The notes below the pieces were generated by a model. The model was not told the origin of the DNA. It ran no database searches and was given only the letters and a program-made list of their open reading frames with translations. A program made the translations under genes and the position numbers. Source: Pseudomonadota bacterium (GTDB lineage: Bacteria; Pseudomonadota; Alphaproteobacteria; Rhizobiales; Afifellaceae). Taken from it: a stretch of 8,881 nucleotides of DNA. Of the stretch, positions 7,137 through 8,881 are shown in pieces (within the stretch, counting starts at the first letter, position 1; every line of letters begins with the position of its first letter). The stretch spans positions 1 through 8,881 of the forward strand of contig JAEZEK010000421.1 in NCBI GenBank assembly GCA_023417735.1. The letters run 5' to 3'.

Positions 7137-7777
7137 CCTCGCAGGCGGGCGCCAGCCGGATCTTTCCCGGGCCGCCGCCGCACGGCGCGGGCCAGCGCAT
7201 CGGGCTCTACGGCGGCTCGTTCAACCCGCCGCACGAAGGCCACCGTCACGTCAGCCTGCTGGCGCTCCGCCGGCTGTCGCTCGACCGGATCTGGTGGGTG
7301 GTCACGCCCGGCAACCCGCTCAAGGACGTCGGCGGCCTGCCGCCGCTCGAGGAGCGCATGGCGCGCGCGGCGGCGGTGGCGCGCAGCCCCCGGATCGCCG
7401 TGACCGGAATGGAGGCGGCAATCGGGACGCGCTACACGGCCGATCTCGTGGCCTGGCTCGCCGCCCGCTTCCCGCTGACCCGCTTCGTCTGGGTGATGGG
7501 CAGCGACAATCTGCGCCAGCTGGACCGCTGGGAGCGCTACGACACGATCGTCGAGACCATGCCGGTCGCGGTGGTGAACCGTCCGGGCACCCTCACTGCC
7601 GCGCTCTCGGCCCGCGCGGCGCAGAAATACGCCCGCGCGCGCATCCCGGAGGCGGCGAGCCACGTCCTCGCCGATCTCGTGCCGCCGGCCTGGGTCTTCC
7701 TCAACGGCCCGCGCACGCCTGTGTCATCGACGGCACTGCGCGCAGCAGCAACGCCCGATCGAACCTCGGCGTCTTGA
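7133..7777 (+). CDS. nadD: Nicotinate-nucleotide adenylyltransferase
   Basis: NadD transfers AMP from ATP to nicotinate mononucleotide, giving deamido-NAD in NAD synthesis. The 214-residue protein has the nucleotidyltransferase signature G27[10 protein letters not shown]37, in which the HEGH motif binds ATP. It also has [11 protein letters not shown], a [13 protein letters not shown] stretch and the C-terminal SSTALR (198-203), all typical of NadD. The only plausible start is the TTG at 7133, whose last two bases belong to the proA stop (TTGA overlap), since no ATG or GTG occurs in frame before the signature. This gives an N-terminal extension of about 22 residues before RIGLYGG, as is common in alphaproteobacteria. 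Expression should depend on coupling with proA. A much longer open frame running upstream through proA is a GC-driven shadow. Confidence 0.95.
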   Translation: MTSQAGASRIFPGPPPHGAGQRIGLYGGSFNPPHEGHRHVSLLALRRLSLDRIWWVVTPGNPLKDVGGLPPLEERMARAAAVARSPRIAVTGMEAAIGTRYTADLVAWLAARFPLTRFVWVMGSDNLRQLDRWERYDTIVETMPVAVVNRPGTLTAALSARAAQKYARARIPEAASHVLADLVPPAWVFLNGPRTPVSSTALRAAATPDRTSAS

Positions 7778-7803
7778 ATTGTTCACGGGTGAACACCTAT
7801 CTT
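7774..7803 (+). promoter_or_regulatory. Candidate rsfS promoter containing a perfect inverted repeat in its spacer
   Basis: TTGAAT (7774-7779) as -35 and TATCTT (7798-7803) as -10 are 18 nt apart. The spacer holds the perfect inverted repeat TGTTCAC-GG-GTGAACA (7780-7795), filling nearly all the room between the two boxes. This is the classic place for a repressor or MerR-type activator site. The promoter begins within the nadD stop codon, so rsfS may have its own regulated transcript. The protein that binds is unknown. Confidence 0.5.
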
Positions 7804-7843
7804 GTTGCTGTGGCGCGGTGCCACATTCAAGGGTTACGACGAA

Positions 7844-7849
7844 AGAGGA
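7844..7849 (+). promoter_or_regulatory. Ribosome binding site that points to a CTG start for rsfS
   Basis: AGAGGA lies 7 nt before a CTG codon at 7857 in the rsfS frame. The other in-frame starts (TTG 7779, GTG 7818) have no such site. TTG 7779 would also lie inside the candidate promoter, and GTG 7818 falls in a small TGTGGC/GCCACA hairpin (7809-7825). Confidence 0.5.
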
Positions 7850-7856
7850 CCAGACC

Positions 7857-8276
7857 CTGACTACTGCCCAATCTGAGGAAGGCGCCCTGAACCACGCGCC
7901 TTCTGCGGCAATACCGGGCGCGCCGAATGCCCCGGACAGCCCTCTGGCAACCATCCTCGCCAGCCTCGAGGATGCCAAGGCCGAAGACACGATCCAGATC
8001 GACATCGCGGCGAAGTCGTCCCTCGGGGATCACATGGTCGTGACCTCCGGGCGCTCGCACCGCCATGTCGGGGCGATCGCCGACCATCTCGTGAAGGACC
8101 TCAAGGCCGCCGGCTTCGGGCCCGTCCGGGTCGAAGGCCTGCCGCATTGCGACTGGGTCCTCATCGATGTCGGCGACGTGATCGTGCACGTCTTCCGGCC
8201 CGAGGTCCGCGCCTTCTACAACATCGAGAAGATGTGGGCGGCCGAGCCCTATTCGGAGCGCCGGGCGACCGCCTGA
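7857..8276 (+). CDS. rsfS: Ribosomal silencing factor RsfS (Iojap/YbeB family)
   Basis: RsfS binds ribosomal protein uL14 on the 50S subunit and blocks joining with 30S, lowering translation when nutrients are short. From the chosen start the protein has 139 residues. The first 30 are variable and Ala/Pro-rich, and the RsfS domain fills about 31-128. It has LEDAKAEDTIQIDIAAKSSL, the GDHMVVTSGRSHRHVGAIAD stretch, VEGLPHCDWVLIDVGDVIVH and VFRPEVRAFYNIEKMW, all family hallmarks. The start is uncertain. CTG 7857 has the only good Shine-Dalgarno and lies downstream of the candidate promoter; GTG 7818 (152 aa) and TTG 7779 (165 aa) are alternatives that lengthen the non-conserved N-terminus. rlmH follows 4 nt after the stop, the usual pairing of two ribosome-related genes. 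Function is secure; the start is about even odds. Confidence 0.93.
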   Translation: MTTAQSEEGALNHAPSAAIPGAPNAPDSPLATILASLEDAKAEDTIQIDIAAKSSLGDHMVVTSGRSHRHVGAIADHLVKDLKAAGFGPVRVEGLPHCDWVLIDVGDVIVHVFRPEVRAFYNIEKMWAAEPYSERRATA

Positions 8277-8280
8277 GCGG

Positions 8281-8763
8281 ATGGAGATCGCGGTCCTCGC
8301 CGTCGGGCGGCTGAAGTCCGGCCCGGAGGCGGAGCTCTGCGGCCGCTATCTCGACCGCGCCCGCGCGGCCGGCCGGGCCATCGGCTTGCGCGCCTTCGCC
8401 GTGACGGAACTCGCCGAATCGCGCGCGGCGCGGCCCGACGACCGCAAGGCGCAGGAAGCCGGCGCGCTGCTTGCGGCAAGTGCCGCCGAAGACTTCCTCG
8501 TCTGCCTCGACGAGGCGGGCGAGGCTCTGGGGAGCGAGGCCTTCGCCGCCCTGTTGCGCCGGCAGTCGGACGCCGGCTGCAGGCGCGTGCGCTTCGTCAT
8601 CGGCGGCGCCGACGGGCTCGGTGCCGCCGTCCTGGAGCGGGCCGACGTGACGCTGTCGCTCGGGCGCATGACCTGGCCGCACCAGATCGTGCGCATCCTG
8701 CTCGCCGAGCAGCTCTACCGTGCGGTGACGATCATCGCGGGGCACCCGTATCACCGGGCGTGA
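8281..8763 (+). CDS. rlmH: 23S rRNA (pseudouridine1915-N3)-methyltransferase RlmH
   Basis: RlmH is a small SPOUT-class methyltransferase that uses S-adenosylmethionine to methylate pseudouridine 1915 in helix 69 of 23S rRNA on assembled 70S ribosomes. The 160 residues match the family length. The C-terminal trefoil-knot motifs are clear: FVIGGADGLG (105-114), LSLGRMTWPHQIVRILLAEQ (125-144), LYRA (145-148) and the terminal GHPYHRA (154-160). The start begins as in the family with MEIAVLAVGRLKSG, so ATG 8281 is chosen; no strong Shine-Dalgarno is seen. It lies 4 nt after the rsfS stop, which implies co-transcription and coupling. No terminator is visible after it. Confidence 0.97.
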   Translation: MEIAVLAVGRLKSGPEAELCGRYLDRARAAGRAIGLRAFAVTELAESRAARPDDRKAQEAGALLAASAAEDFLVCLDEAGEALGSEAFAALLRRQSDAGCRRVRFVIGGADGLGAAVLERADVTLSLGRMTWPHQIVRILLAEQLYRAVTIIAGHPYHRA

Positions 8764-8799
8764 ACGCGGCCCCCTTGCGCGGCCTGGTACGCGGCCCCC
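8764..8799 (+). repeat. Two direct copies of ACGCGGCCCCC, 25 nt apart, after rlmH
   Basis: ACGCGGCCCCC occurs at 8764-8774 and again at 8789-8799. The bases after each copy are also similar (TTGCGCGGC versus GTTCGCGGC), giving an imperfect tandem repeat with period 25. It occupies most of the gap between rlmH and the next open frame. No promoter or terminator was recognised there. Confidence 0.5.
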
Positions 8800-8836
8800 G
8801 TTCGCGGCACGAGGAATCGGTGGCAAAGTGGTCGAG

Positions 8837-8881
8837 ATGACGAATCGGCTCCCGCTGCTGCCAGTCCTGACCGCCCTGGTC
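8837..8881 (+). CDS. Start of an exported protein gene, truncated by the window edge
   Basis: The frame from ATG 8837 reads MTNRLPLLPVLTALV and is open to the window end. It has a basic residue followed by a hydrophobic run, as in a signal peptide. A GTG at 8828 in the same frame is an alternative start. In many alphaproteobacteria the gene after rlmH encodes an EnvC-like murein hydrolase activator (M23 peptidase domain), which is exported; the position and signal-peptide look agree, but no part of that domain lies in the window. Only 15 codons are visible, so the identity is a guess from gene order. Confidence 0.4.
   Translation, partial: MTNRLPLLPVLTALV

Noticed and set aside
7780..7795. 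LexA (SOS) box
   Set aside because: The alphaproteobacterial LexA box is GAAC-N7-GTTC; here the half-sites are in the opposite order with a 6-nt gap.

Overview
The window reads as chromosomal DNA of a high-GC alphaproteobacterium, most likely a member of the Hyphomicrobiales (Rhizobiales). This rests on the uniformly GC-rich third positions, on IlvN, RsfS and RlmH proteins that look rhizobial, and on the gene string proA-nadD-rsfS-rlmH, followed by what looks like the signal peptide of the next gene. That string is a familiar alphaproteobacterial order. No rRNA, tRNA, CRISPR array or insertion sequence was recognised. All supported genes lie on the + strand.

Layout. (1) 1-2397: the 3' end of the acetolactate synthase large-subunit gene, then ilvN, then a LysE/RhtB-family exporter gene only 4 nt downstream. 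This is a branched-chain amino acid module with a possible efflux partner. It is closed by a perfect 15-bp hairpin at 2423-2455. (2) 2398-3040: a candidate promoter and a small exported six-cysteine protein. (3) 3081-4915: an accessory-looking patch. It holds a vapBC toxin-antitoxin pair whose antitoxin frame is broken inside a (CT)6 run, followed 9 nt after the vapC stop by a TTG-started RecD-like superfamily 1 helicase gene. (4) 5107-5742: an exported His-rich protein of unknown function whose predicted mature N-terminus is histidine. (5) 5743-8881: a 13-bp hairpin overlapping a candidate promoter, then proA, nadD (TTG start overlapping the proA stop), rsfS (own candidate promoter with a palindrome in the spacer, probable CTG start), rlmH, and the first codons of another exported protein.

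How the genes fit together. IlvB and IlvN form acetohydroxyacid synthase and its feedback-sensing subunit. ProA, NadD, RsfS and RlmH are housekeeping functions: proline synthesis, NAD synthesis, ribosomal subunit silencing and 23S rRNA methylation at position 1915. The vapBC region is the least housekeeping-like part. VapC keeps all its catalytic acidic residues while the antitoxin C-terminus is out of frame by exactly one CT unit. The most interesting signals are that frameshift, the palindromic element between the rsfS -35 and -10 boxes, the CTG start, and the uncharacterised exported protein with a candidate N-terminal metal-binding histidine. I did not find convincing evidence of a wholly new multi-gene system.
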